A stretch of DNA of 64,000 nt from Apus apus (lineage: Eukaryota; Chordata; Aves; Apodiformes; Apodidae): contig NC_067312.1 in NCBI RefSeq assembly GCF_020740795.1, positions 47,377,905 through 47,441,904 on the forward strand. Direction: 5' to 3'. Made by a program: the position numbers and the translations under genes. Positions 1 through 16,226 of this stretch are shown piece after piece (within the stretch, counting starts at the first letter, position 1; every line of letters begins with the position of its first letter). The notes under the pieces are model-generated. The model had not been told where the DNA came from and did not search any database. It saw nothing but the letters and a program-made list of their open reading frames with translations.

Positions 1-3000
1 CAAGCCTAGCCTAGTAAGCTAACAGTACCAGTACTGCAGCAGAAGAAAGATCACTTGTAACTTGGTCTTGCTTCCAAGGGGCCAAGAGAAATTATCAAGA
101 TTGAAGCAAGAACAGGGACTTGGTACTTCCCAGTGTAACAACAGGGCTTCTAAAAACAACCTCTTTTTATAGGAATTCTGAAAGAAGGTTTGTACTGTGG
201 TAGGCATACACAATCTGGTGACTAAGATCCATGTCCCTGTGCAGGCAGTTAAACTATGTATCTCTGCAATGCAACGTGTCAGTCATTCAGTGCCCTGGTG
301 CCAGCATAGCAGCACCTAAACTGCCTTCATGTAAGCATGATTTCACAGCAAAACCTGTCTATAATCCCATCTGTTAGCCTTCCCATGTTAGCAGGAAGAG
401 CTAGAACCAGGGTAACTGATCTGACAAATAGCTGCAGTTTGCTGGCTGTTGATGCTTAAAAAGAATCTATTCTGTGATTCTATTCTGTGATTCTAGATTA
501 TTATGCTCACAGTTTGTGGGCTGCCAGGTGGCTAATATCTAAAAAGAGATCAGTATCTTCCCTGTATAAACAACCCATGCAAATCCCAAACACAGATTAT
601 GAAAGCAGCTACTTTCTTTGGTGTGAACTGTAGATTTTCTTTGCCAGAGTCCCACTTTGACCTAATTCACTGCACCTATACTCTTTTCCTAAGTATGTGT
701 ATGTTCTCTGCTACATCTAGCACAACCCTTCAACCTAACGGCTCCGCCACGCCCTTCTTAAACTCTCAGGACAGAGTCTGAAGTTTCCCTTCCCAGTGTG
801 ATAACCAGTTCAGACTGTTTCTCTAGAGCTCTAACACAAACTGCAGGGTGTCTCTGGTGGGGGATCACCTCCTACAAAGCCCTTGTGATACTGCACCACA
901 ACTTCCCTTCGTGCTCAGCTGCCAGGGTGTCTGAGAGCATTTAGACAGCTGAGAAAACAAGATGTGGCACCAGGAGCTGTCATCAACACTGCTGAGAGGA
1001 GCTAGGAAGCTACTAACATGGACAAGTGCTCATGACAAAGGTGCTCTGCCTCTGCCTCTGCTTACAGAAGCAGGTGATGCATGATACTACTCCTCATATA
1101 CTCATCAGCATGATAAAAAATAGAAAATGGAAACATCAAGTACCTGAAGGAACAGACATGGATTTAAATATTAGTTCACACATATACCTTTATATCAGTA
1201 TTTAATGTTTTGCTGACATAAAATTATGTATAAACCAATGTCAGATGATTTTTTACTACATTTTGAGGAAGATCTGGAAAGGAAAGTATACTAGTTGTAT
1301 CATACCAGGTATAAAACAAACTTGGCTATTCTTAAAGCACTGGCTTCCAACTTGTTGCCAAATCTAATTCTTATTTCCAGTTTCAGGGCACTTTCACACC
1401 TATTTTGGAAGCAAAATAAAAGCAAACTAACTAAACCTGGTGGTATCCAATAACACAAGAAAACACAGAAACCCCATCAACAAATGAGCAGTTGTTCTTT
1501 AATTACTTTGACTGGAAATTCAGTCAGCCTGAACAGTCAGCCACCAAGCGTTGGCCTTGTGACTGCAATCATAAGATGGGGAATCAGAGAACAGGTTGGG
1601 GCTGGCAGGCTTCCCACCAGCCTCGAGGTGCCCAGCCTGCCTGTGCCACTGCCTTGTCAGTCTAGAGCCATGGGGACCTGATCCCAGACCCCCTGCAGCA
1701 CGGCAGCTGAAGCAGAGATGCTCTTTGAAATGTTGGATCAAATATGTCTTTGAGCATTTGTATCAAAAGTTGGTACTTTATTCTGTTTTCCACAAAACGC
1801 ATACAAAGGGAGTTTTGCGGTTTTTTTAATAAAGCCAACTCGTATTTCTGGAAAAATCAGACAAGACTTTTCTTCAGTTATAAAATGGGAGCCGTATACT
1901 TCTGGCTAATCACAGACACAGAACAAGAAAAAGCTCTTAGTTTACATAGATTATACCACCCAGTTAGACTCATTGTGAAAAAACGGTGGTTGGTACCTAT
2001 GGAAGAGAAGAGAGTGACTAACAAGAGGAAAGATGATAAAATCATTAACTCCTGGAAGACTGCAAAAAAAAAAGTATCTATTTTCCACAGATAACCAAGG
2101 CCCAAATGTGGGTGAAGCATGGAACAGAATGAACACAGAGATAAGAGGATCTGCACACAGTTACCCAGATGTACAGAATCCCAGAAGTTTCAAGGAGACA
2201 GTCCCGCCCGTTCAGGGAGGCTTCAGGTCATCATGGACAATACTCATAAATCCCATGTGTTGCTACTCGAAACACTTCCGGGTTTGGTTCCTGGCTTGCT
2301 GCAAATACATATATGGTTTCAGAAAACAGAAAATAAAAACCTCAAACCAAGCATGTGATTTGATTCTACTGAGCCGATTTTAATCCTTCATGGAGATAGT
2401 AGGTTTTCCCACTGAGACCTGCCCTGGAGGGGTTGCTCTCAAAGCAATGATTTGCATCATGGTTTTGCAGGATTCTGCTCATCAGAAGCTGAGCAGGTTT
2501 CCAGTTTTTGTTTTCCAGCAGTTTTTGCAGTCCTGGCCACTGTGATCCATGCAGGAAGTTTGGTGATCCAGCTTGCAGAGGGTTTTGACCAGGACAGCTA
2601 CGTACTCACATGTCAATAAATGAGTTCTTGTCAGCTGCTAAGCAGATCACCAGTGAACATTTTATCACTGTTGGAGAGACACCTCATCAGATAACACACC
2701 CGCTCAATTTTCTGGTCAGCTGGGACTGAATGTGCAAGGCTAGCCTAATCCCAGCCCGGGGGCATGACCATTCTGGATGTTCCATCGATTCAGCCTCAAA
2801 TACACTGTCAGCACATGCCTGGGAAAAAGAGAAGTCAAACTTGTCCCCAAGCCCAGCTGGCCTCGTGATCCCATGCTGCTCAAAACACAGCTCCAAGAGA
2901 CCAGCATGCCCTGTGCTTGCTGACCAGCTGACACACTGTCTGTGTTTTGCCCTTTGGATTGCCAGTTTTCCTGTTTTGCTCCTGTATGGACAATTTTCTC

Positions 3001-5429
3001 TCTCTTTGAGCAACCTGATGTGATTTATTAGTCCAGCAGAGAAGAAGAAAAGGGAGACTGTTCAAATGAAAAGAAAGCATGAAGGTTAAACGGAAGGCAA
3101 GGGGCCACACAGGCTAATGTAGATATGAAATTTAAACTCTGTAAAAGAGCAAGAATGGAGCTGTTTACCTTTTAACTCTGTTGAAGCTACACTGGGAGAA
3201 AACAAAGCCCAAGGAGGCAGCTAGCCTTCCCTCAGATGTAAACACACAGCTGCTAATCAGCTGCACAGCCTCTGGCAGGCAGCAGCACTGCTTTTGGGCT
3301 TTTTCCTCTCCCACTTCGCAGCTGTGTGTCAGTTTAGATTAAAAACTTAGTGGTGAGGGAGGTTCTCTTGCTTTCTGGTTTACAGAGCACCCAACAAAAT
3401 AGGACTACAAAGTTTGCTGAAATATTTGGAGATAATGCAACCAAAATAAAACTTCATAATAATTTCTGATGGGCTTCCTGTGACCACGTCTGCTTCTGAA
3501 ATGCTCTACTATATAGAGAGAGAAATGTCATCAAACAATGCAATAGCACTGAATCAGAAAATACAGGTGCCCTCCAATTCTTCAAGAGACTAGTGAGCAA
3601 CTAATAGCAAAACGGCAGCAGTATTTATTCTTAACCTTTGCACAAGGCATTGTAATTGCTATATAAACACTTCTGTTTCTTTCAATTACAGGTATTATAC
3701 ATCTCCAAAAGCCAATGCAGTTTCACATCACAGCTGATGTTTTCAGTGTATATTTCCTATTAAAAAAAAAACACCACCACAACAAAAAAAACCCCCTGCT
3801 GTCTGTGCTTTATGTTTGAATGAAGAAAAGCAAACTGCAATACTAGTAAACATGGCTGAGCAGAAGGAATATTAAACGGGCTACTGAGAAGAACCTGCAT
3901 TCACAATTCTTGCGCCGTGTTCCAAGACGTGCTACAGCCTTAAGGAGTTCTCAACATCCCACTTCAGCATCAGCTTCCCATACATACTAAGATGGATTTG
4001 AGTGTCTAATAGCCCTGCATTGATTTTAAACATTTTTATGCCACTGTGTGCATGCTGTGCAGGAAGCTTTCACTAGTAATTAAAAAAAAAAAAAAAGTAA
4101 AAAAAGTAAAAAAATCAATATAATAATTAAAACTAGAGCTTAAATGTTTCCACTGTGGTTCTCAAGACTGCAATTTTCCCTAGTAGATGCATAAAGGAAT
4201 AGCTCTAATAGCTTCAGAGCGCCCTGGTAGAGCACACCTCAACCACTCTCATTCTGGAGCAATACACATCAACAAAGAACTTTGAAACACAAAGTTAATT
4301 CCAGATGAATGTCCAAAGTGGATTAGATGTCACTAGGCACATGAACAACCCTCTCCAGGCTGGAAAATCATCTCCTACTTGCTCAGATTCTAGCCCAACC
4401 ACAAGCTTTCCCTGGAGGCCCTCACAAAGTCACGCTTACCCAAAACCATAATTTGTAGCTAGCTGAGGGAGGGAATAGCTCACTCTCTGATTTTGCTTCA
4501 TCTTTAACCACTTCTTCCCAAATAAGAAAGATTGCAGAAGGTAAGGTAACAGGTATCAGAGCTGCAGTGCCATACCTGACGACACACATTGGTATTCCTA
4601 ACAGATGTTTCCCAGCGTGACTTTACTGGGAAAGGCTATTAGGTTTCACTCAGAAGTAGGTTTTGGATCTCCTGGAGGTGGTGAGAACTGTAAGTGAACA
4701 CAAGAAGGAAGAAGTGTTTAAAAAAGAACCCACTATGTATTTTTTTAAAATGCCTGTCTTCATGGTTTCTTTGCTGCTTTACTCTCATAGGTTGGCAGTA
4801 GCCCATCAACAGAAGCTAGCATGATGGAAACAAAAAGTGCTGCAGAGATCACATTTTAAAACCACTGGAAACACAAATCTTCATGCAATTTAGCATGAAG
4901 AAAACAGATAAGACACAATCATGTTCCCTACGAACATAAGGGAATGTGGTTTCTTCTGAGGCCTCTAATATATCTAAACTAATCAACCCATGAATCAGGT
5001 ATCCACCATGTGGCCAACCCCTCTCCTTGTCTGTTTCATGATGAACCTATTTGAATGTCATCTAGGTTCAGTTTTGTGGATTGAATCTCTGAGAATAAAG
5101 TGTTGTGTCTGATTACATCCTTTCTTCTAAATGCTTTAGGTGTCCCTACACTTATCTGAAATTTCACTAATGGTTTGATAAAGCCCTGATTACAGAATGA
5201 GAGATAACATCCCCATTAGTGATTTAATCTTAAAAAATTATTTCTTCAAAACAGTGTATTAGTTAAGCCTTAGCATTTCATGATTTGACTTCCCAACAAA
5301 AAGTGTGAAGGCTATTGGGACAGAAGACTGCAATTAAAAATGGACTCTCAAACTGTTGTGTATCTTAATACAGTGCAAAGAGAGATACAAAGCGGAAGAA
5401 TCAGCTTATACTATAACGGACAGCAGGGT
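1..5429. other. Intergenic DNA 3' of CTSL, no gene seen
   Basis: I see no convincing coding exon, RNA gene or intact mobile element here. The open frames are short, unrelated to families I know, and lack splice context. There are simple A-rich tracts near 3762-3795 and 4080-4125. The only repeat hint is a CR1-like tail at 464-497, listed separately. No further cathepsin exon was found on the side where a tandem CTSL copy might be expected. Confidence 0.6.
464..497 (+). repeat. Possible CR1 tail remnant (ATTCTGTG units)
   Basis: Two and a half copies of an ATTCTGTG-type 8 bp unit follow one another. Bird CR1 elements end in such 8 bp repeats (ATTCTATG and variants). The sequence just upstream does not look like a CR1 3' UTR, so this is either a very old relic or a chance microsatellite. 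Confidence 0.3.
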
Positions 5430-7892
5430 ATGGAGATAGGAGCAGCTTCATGTTCACAAGCCATGGTACTCATGGGGGACTTCAACCACCCTGATATCTG
5501 TTGGAGGGACAACTCTGCAAAGCACAAACTATCCAGGAGGTTCCTAGAGTGTGTTGATGACAACCTCATTTTCTAAGGAATTGAGAAATGAACAAGGAGA
5601 GGTGCTATGCTGGGCCTTGTCCTCATCAATGAGGAAAGGCTGGTGAGGGATGCTAAGCTCAAGGGCAGCCTTGGCTGTAGAGACCCTGAAATGGTGGAGT
5701 TCAGGATCCTTAGTGCAGCAAGGAGGGCTCACATTAAGCTTACTAGCCTTGACTTCAGAAGGGCAGATTTCTTCAGGAATCTGCTCAAGAGAGTGTCTTG
5801 GGATAACATCCTGGAGGTAGAGGGGCCCATGAAAGCTGGCTGATACCGAAGGATCACCTTCTCCAGGCCCAAAAACGTTGCATCCCAATTAAGAGAAAAT
5901 CAGGTAGAAACTCCATGAGGCTGGAATGGATGACAAGCAGCTCCTAGAAAAGCTCAAACTTAAGAAGGAAGCATACAGAGAGTGGAAGCTAGGGCAGGTA
6001 TCCTGGGAGGATTAGAGAGAGGTTGTCTGAGCAGCTAGGGATCAGGTTAGGAAAGCCAATTCCCAGATGGAATTACATCTTGCCAGGGATGTAAAGAGTA
6101 GTAAGAAAAGCTTCCATAGGTTTGCTGGGGATAAAAGGACAACCAAGGAAAATGTAGGCCCTCTCCTGAAGGAAATGGGAGACCTAGCTATGCAGGATAT
6201 TGAGAAGGTTGAGGTTCTAAATTACTACTTTGCATCGGTCTTCTCTGGCACGTGCTCCAGCCTCATTGCAAAGGCCACAGCAGGTGAAAGCAGGGACTGG
6301 GAGAACAAAGCACCCCTCACTGTTGGAGAAGAACAGGTTTGTAACCATTTGAAGAACCTGAAGGTGCACAAGTCTGTGGGGTCCATCCATGGGTCCTGAG
6401 GGTGCTGGAGGATGAAATTGCTAAGCCTCTGTCCATCATATTTGAGAGGTCATGGCAGTACAGTGAGGTTCATGCCAATTTGAAAAAAGGGAACGAAGCC
6501 CCTATTTTTAAAAAGGGGACTAAGGGAGATCCAGGGAACTACAGGCCAGTCAGTCTCACCTCTAGGCCTGGCAAGATCATGGAAGAGATCGTTCTGGAAA
6601 ATCTGCTAAGGCACATGGAAAATAAAGAGGTGATTGGTGACAGCCAAAATGGCTTCACTAAGGGCAAGTCATGCCTGAGCAATCTGGTGGCCCTCTACAA
6701 CAAGGTAGAAGGCCACCTTCTACATCTTCTACAGAGACTGTGGATGGTGGCAGAGCAATTGATGTAATCTACCTGGATTTATGCAAGGTGTTTGACACTA
6801 TCCCACATGACATCCTTGTTTCCAAACTGACAAGACATGGATTTGACAGATGGACCACTCGGTGGATAAGGAATTGGCTGGATGGTCTCACCCAGAGAGT
6901 TGTGGTCAATGGTTCAGAGTGCAAGTGGAGGCAAGCGACAAGTGGTGGTCCTCAGGAGTCAGTATTGGGACCAGTGCTGTTTAACATCTTTGTTGTAGAC
7001 ATGAACAGTGGGCAGGTCTGCTGACAACACCAAGTTGTGTGGAGTAGTTGACACCCTAGAGGGAAGTGAGGCCATCTAGAGGGCATCCTAGACAGGCTGG
7101 AGAGGTGGGAAAATGGCAACCTCAGGAAGTTCAGCAAGGCCAAGTGCAAAGTCCTGCATCTGGGTGGGCACAACCCCAGGCACAAACACAGGCTGAGGGG
7201 AGAATGGCTGGAAAGCAGTCCTGAGGAGAAGGATTTTGGGGTGGTATCAGATGAGAAGCCATTTGTGTGTGCTGAAGCGCAGAGGGCCAATTGCATCCTG
7301 GGCTGCATCAAAAGAAGTGTGGCCAGCAGAGCCAGGGGAGTGATTCTGCCCCTCTACTCTGCTCTGGTGAGACCCCACCTGGAGTACTGTGTACAGCTCT
7401 GGAGCCCTCAGCACAGGAAAGACATGGAGCTGTTGGACAGGGTCCAGAGAAGGGTCACAACAATGATTCAAGGACTAGAGCACCTCTGCTATGAAGACAG
7501 GCTGAGAGAGTTGGGGCTGTTTAGCCGGGAGAAGAGAAGGCTCCAGGGAGACCTTATAGCAGCCTTCCAGTGCCTGAAGGGTGCCTACAGGAAAGCTGGG
7601 GAGAAACTTCTCACCAGAGAAGGTAGTAATAGGACAAGGGGTAATGGTTTAAAACTGAAAGAGGGTAGATTTGGTCACATATTAAGAAGAATTTTTTCAC
7701 CATGAGGGTAGCAAGGCACTGGCACAGGTTGCCCAAGGGGGCTGTGGAAGGTCCTTCCCTGGAGGTATTTAAGGCCAGGTTGGATGAGGCTTTGTGCAGC
7801 CTGGTCTAGTGTGAGGTGTCCCTGCTCATAGGAGGGAGGTCAGAACCTGATGATATTTAAGGTCCCTTCCAAACTTAACCATTCTGTAATTC
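5430..7892 (+). mobile_element. Old 5'-truncated CR1 LINE with decayed ORF2
   Basis: About 2.46 kb of CR1 non-LTR retrotransposon, truncated at the 5' end and retaining its 3' end. It begins inside the ORF2 endonuclease, where MGDFNHPDICW reads near 5473-5505. It continues through the endonuclease C-terminus (5607-5843), the linker (6067-6399), and the reverse transcriptase fingers and palm ([10 protein letters not shown] near 6547; the box A region [12 protein letters not shown] near 6776-6811; the GPVLFNIF block near 6970). The C-terminal thumb region is at 7241-7705. It ends with a CR1 3' UTR and a short ATTCTGTAATTC tail. The frame is broken many times by stops and shifts, and the FADD box is not readable, so it cannot move by itself. 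It is clearly older than the copy at 58.0-61.5 kb. Confidence 0.9.
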
Positions 7893-10879
7893 CTTGGTTA
7901 ACAGCCAGAAATTGCAGTTCATCTCTAATATGGAAAAACATATTAATTGGCGTTAAGCTTAAGAGATACATGGCAGGATTAATTAAAGAGCATATACTGC
8001 ATAACTTATGTTTAGAAGCTAGGGGTTTTGTGTTCTTGGTTTTTTTAAGTGGATATTGCCATCTTCCTAAATGTCCAGTTGTCTCAGAATGATGTTTGCC
8101 AAGAGCCCTTGTGCAGATCACCAGTTAATTATTCACCATAGCCAAACTTCAATGATACAACTCGTCATGTTTGCTTCCCTGTTTCAGCAGAGTGACATAA
8201 CAAATACTTTGCCACTGTAGTCCTTAAAAATATTTTGAAAACTACTTTCCTGCATGGATTGTGCAGGGGGATTATAAATTTATTCATTCCACTGTTAATG
8301 TTCAGAAATTAATTTAACATTAGCAAAAACAATGCACGTTAAAAAAAACCCAACACAACAACAACCCAAAATTCCAGTCTACTTCACAGTCACTGATAGG
8401 ATGAGAAAATAACTTCTTTTACAGGGTAAAGAAAGAATTTCCTGTGTGACAGTTGGGTTAATTTCTCACTGGAGTATAAGGCAGCAACAATTCTTGTGTA
8501 AGCGGTATCATTTCTTTTAATGGTTTTCCTTGCCTCAAGAGTACTCGTCTTTAGAAACTCATGACCAACTTCTGATAAATACAGTTATTCACCAGAAAGA
8601 TCAGATAAACTTATTCTTACAAGACTTTTAGGTCAAGGTCAGTCTAAGATGCAACAGCACATGAAAGCCAAGTGCAAAACCTTTTTTAAACAGTTCATTT
8701 TTACAATGAAGATGAAAACAAACAATGACTGCAGAGCCTTATTCACTGCATAGAGCTGCCATCTACCACACATGAAACATAGCACCCAAATAACGTATTT
8801 AGGTACGCACAAGTGTACAGTGGCTGTACTTTAGACAGGGCCTAAACAGGGCACTTTAGACAGGATATTTTACTGATAATACATGTTCACTAGTATCTTA
8901 AAAAATAACACATCTTGTAATAAATGAACTTCAGCTATCAGCAGGAATATAAAACCAAAGAAAGCCTGGGAAAAAAAAAATATTGGAACACAGTCATGAA
9001 GAGCTTTCATCAATTTTCTGGGAACAACTCAGGAGCTTTCTGTGTGTGCCTGCATAACATTGATTTGCTGTATATTCAGAAAGGAACAACTCTGAAGAGA
9101 GATGGTACTTTCTTCAACAGGACAGATACCATTATGGAATAATTTGCTATTTTATACTAGTATTTCTAAATTAAGTGGAAGAAGGAACAGCTGTACAGAA
9201 GATAAGGCAACTACAGTGGAATTGTAAAACCAGATTTAATGTTACTGTTGAAATGCATCAGGTTTCAAATTTCTACAAGTAACACCTTAAGTGCTATTAA
9301 GCTCACAGTAATGTCAGCTTCTAGGATACAAGCGTTCAGAGCGATAGGCCTCTGCACACCCCTAGTTCTTGGGCAGCAATAATGAAAAGCAGCTACTACA
9401 TTAGGGATCCTATGCAGTCATTTCCCTGGCAACATTTTGATCTTGCCTCTCATTATGAATGCAGACCATTGCCACTTCCTTCTGAACATAGTAAGTCCTT
9501 AGAGGACCACCAGTTGAGCTCCATATTAATTTAATCCATAGCTTCCACTAAGCAGTATGAATGTTCTTCTTAACAGGCTTAGCAAGTCAGCTTAATAGCT
9601 AAATTCTAACCAGTATTTCTGCTTTGTGGCTTGTTCAACAGCCCCTGGGATGAGGGAGGCTCTTCCTCTTAAAAAAAAACACAAACAAAACCCACAAAAC
9701 CAACAAACTTGTAGGGAGATTCATGTTGAAAGCATTCATCTATAAGGAGCATGGGGACAGACTCACAACTGAACAGCATTTAAGCTTTTATTATTTCAGA
9801 TACCTCACCTTGTTCTTCTTGCAGATGTTTATGAAATGTAAACTTAAAGGCTTACTTCAGCTACAACATGGAAATTCAGCTTCCCTACCTTTTACTCCAA
9901 AGATTCCCTTGCATGCATGGCTGTTACTCAGGAAATATGCTGTGCTTAAGAACCTACAGGTTGATGACCCATGAAATGGTGCTAGTTAAGATGCAGAACT
10001 ACCCTCCTTCCATCCAGACCAAGTGCAAAAGACAGTGAATCAGCACCCAACATGTCTTCCCCCAGTTGTTTTCAGTATTACCAATTCATCCTCCTCTGCA
10101 GAAACTACTAGTACACAAATCTCACTAGCATGCAACAGCTAGTAATCCTGTCTCAGAAGCAGATACCTGCCAGAGAAAAATTCTCTCAGAAGAGAAGGCA
10201 CAGGGTGCAGAGTACATCACCACAGTACAGTCACAGAGTATCCAGGGCTTAACAGTGGCCCAACTTCACTTTCCCTAGGAACAGCATTGCCCCTGACTAC
10301 TTTCCCAAGCCAAAGCTGGTTGGTGTAGGTGGAAGATACTAATGATACTACATATACAAAAAAATGATCTTTTTGAGCAGCCCAGGTGCTCAAATATGAT
10401 GCTCTAAAGGAATTAAGTACCCTAACTACAGAAATGTAGCACCTAGCTTTAACATCATCAACATTTTCTTATAGCACATCTAAGTGATAAACAGCTGCTG
10501 CATAAAGGACCTGAAAAGACTGAAGACATTTGTTATGAAGTACAAAGAAGCAGAGATGGTATCATGTCTGAGTCACAAAACTGAGCCAGAATTAACTTAG
10601 TGATATTCTGGAGAGCAAGTATCTTCAAAGAACAAGTGTTAGGTTTTCAGTTACTTCTGCTTTGGCTGAAAGAGGCATTTTTCCACTACCAGTTTTAAAT
10701 AAGCTGTGTCACAAATACTGCACTTGATTTTGTAACAGTTGTCATTCCCAGATAGGGTTGCATTTTAGTAACTGTAAAATGAGGCATGTGTATAGGGTTG
10801 ACTTAGTCATATGATTCAGGACAACTATTTGATAGAAAACCCAAGTGGAAAAAACAGACCAAAAAGCCAAGTCATCTGT
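7893..10879. other. Intergenic DNA between old CR1 and CTSL 3' end
   Basis: AT-rich sequence with no gene that I can support. It has short A/C-rich simple stretches near 8341-8368 and 9670-9706. No exon with a known family match and no complete repeat element was recognised. Confidence 0.6.
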
Positions 10880-11184
10880 ACATACTAGAATTTAAGTGTT
10901 TATTGAAAAAGTAAACCCTTGGGCACACTGCAATTTAAAAAAAAGAAAAAATAAAAAGAATCTACTAGATTAAGCAGTCAAAAACCAGCAATATTACAAG
11001 CTGTTTACATACCAACATTTACATTAATTTAAAATAAGTGGCACATGACCAACATGTAAAACACACTTCAAAAGTTTTAAAAAAATCAAGTTGACTGTTG
11101 AAGAATAGAAGTCTCCCATGTGTGAACATGGTTTGGTCATTCAGTTTAAATCCCCATCTTGCACTGAAATGTTCAGTCTTCAAA
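10880..11184 (-). other. CTSL: CTSL 3' UTR
   Basis: The stretch follows the TAA stop of CTSL on the minus strand and ends about 20 bases beyond an AATAAA signal. It is about 300 bp long, a normal length for a cathepsin L 3' UTR. The 3' end is inferred from the signal and has not been seen in a transcript. Confidence 0.6.
10899..10904 (-). terminator. CTSL: CTSL polyadenylation signal AATAAA
   Basis: A canonical AATAAA on the minus strand lies about 280 bp after the CTSL stop. It is followed on that strand by a GU-rich stretch containing TTTTTGGTCTGTTTTTTCC, as expected for a cleavage/polyadenylation site. Confidence 0.65.
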
Positions 11185-15674
<4,490 letters not shown>

Positions 15675-16117
15675 GCCGGCAACCTGCGGGGAGCGGAGGC
15701 AGAGCCGTCAGGCTGAGCACGGCGCAGGGCAGCCGCCCTCCGCTTCGCTGCCCCGAGCGCCAAGGGGGACCCCAGACGGGCCTGCCGGCCGGCACACAGC
15801 GCGTCCCGCCGCTCCTTCGCCAGCCGGTCCCAGGGCCGAGACGGAACCCGCGCACCCGAACAAAGACCCCCGGGCAGGCTAACAGCCCCACCGCGCCGAG
15901 CCTTTCCCGGAGGCCTCAGGAGCTGACTCGGCCTCCCCATCCGGGGAGTGGGGCCCTGGGCCGCGACTGTAAACAAGCTCGGACGACGGGGGCCAGCGGC
16001 CTCCCGGGAAAGCGGGCAGCCCGGCGGCCCCTGCCCGGCGGCAGCCGCAGCGCCAGAGCGGAGCTGAGGCCCGCGGGACGCCCGCGCCTCCCGCCCCGCA
16101 GCCCCCGCCTCACTCAC

Positions 16118-16158
16118 CTCGCGCAACACCAGCAGCTTCTCCTCCGACTCCTCGACCT
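16118..16158 (-). other. CTSL: CTSL non-coding exon 1 (5' UTR)
   Basis: A short GC-rich leader ends at a strong donor (GAG then GTGAGTGAGG) at 16118/16117. Its 5' end is placed about 30 bp after the TATA box. Cathepsin L genes commonly have a non-coding first exon, and the acceptor before the ATG requires one here. The start site is an estimate. Confidence 0.65.
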
Positions 16159-16183
16159 GAGGATTCCCAGTCCCCCCGGCCTC

Positions 16184-16226
16184 TCTTATACCCGCCCCGC
16201 CGCGCCCGCCCCGCCGCGCCGATTGG
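16184..16226 (-). promoter_or_regulatory. CTSL: CTSL core promoter: CCAAT box and TATA box
   Basis: On the minus strand a CCAAT box is at 16226-16222 and TATAAGAG at 16190-16183. GC boxes lie between and upstream of them. The spacing places the TATA box about 30 bp before the proposed first exon and the CCAAT box about 65 bp before it, a textbook geometry for NF-Y and TBP binding. Confidence 0.65.

Noticed and set aside
7241-7705. 154-codon open frame that might look like a host gene
   Set aside because: It is the C-terminal part of CR1 ORF2 within the old element at 5430-7892.
1-10879. Possible tandem cathepsin copy or pseudogene 3' of CTSL
   Set aside because: I looked for the Cys, His and Asn active-site texts and the propeptide text on both strands and found none.
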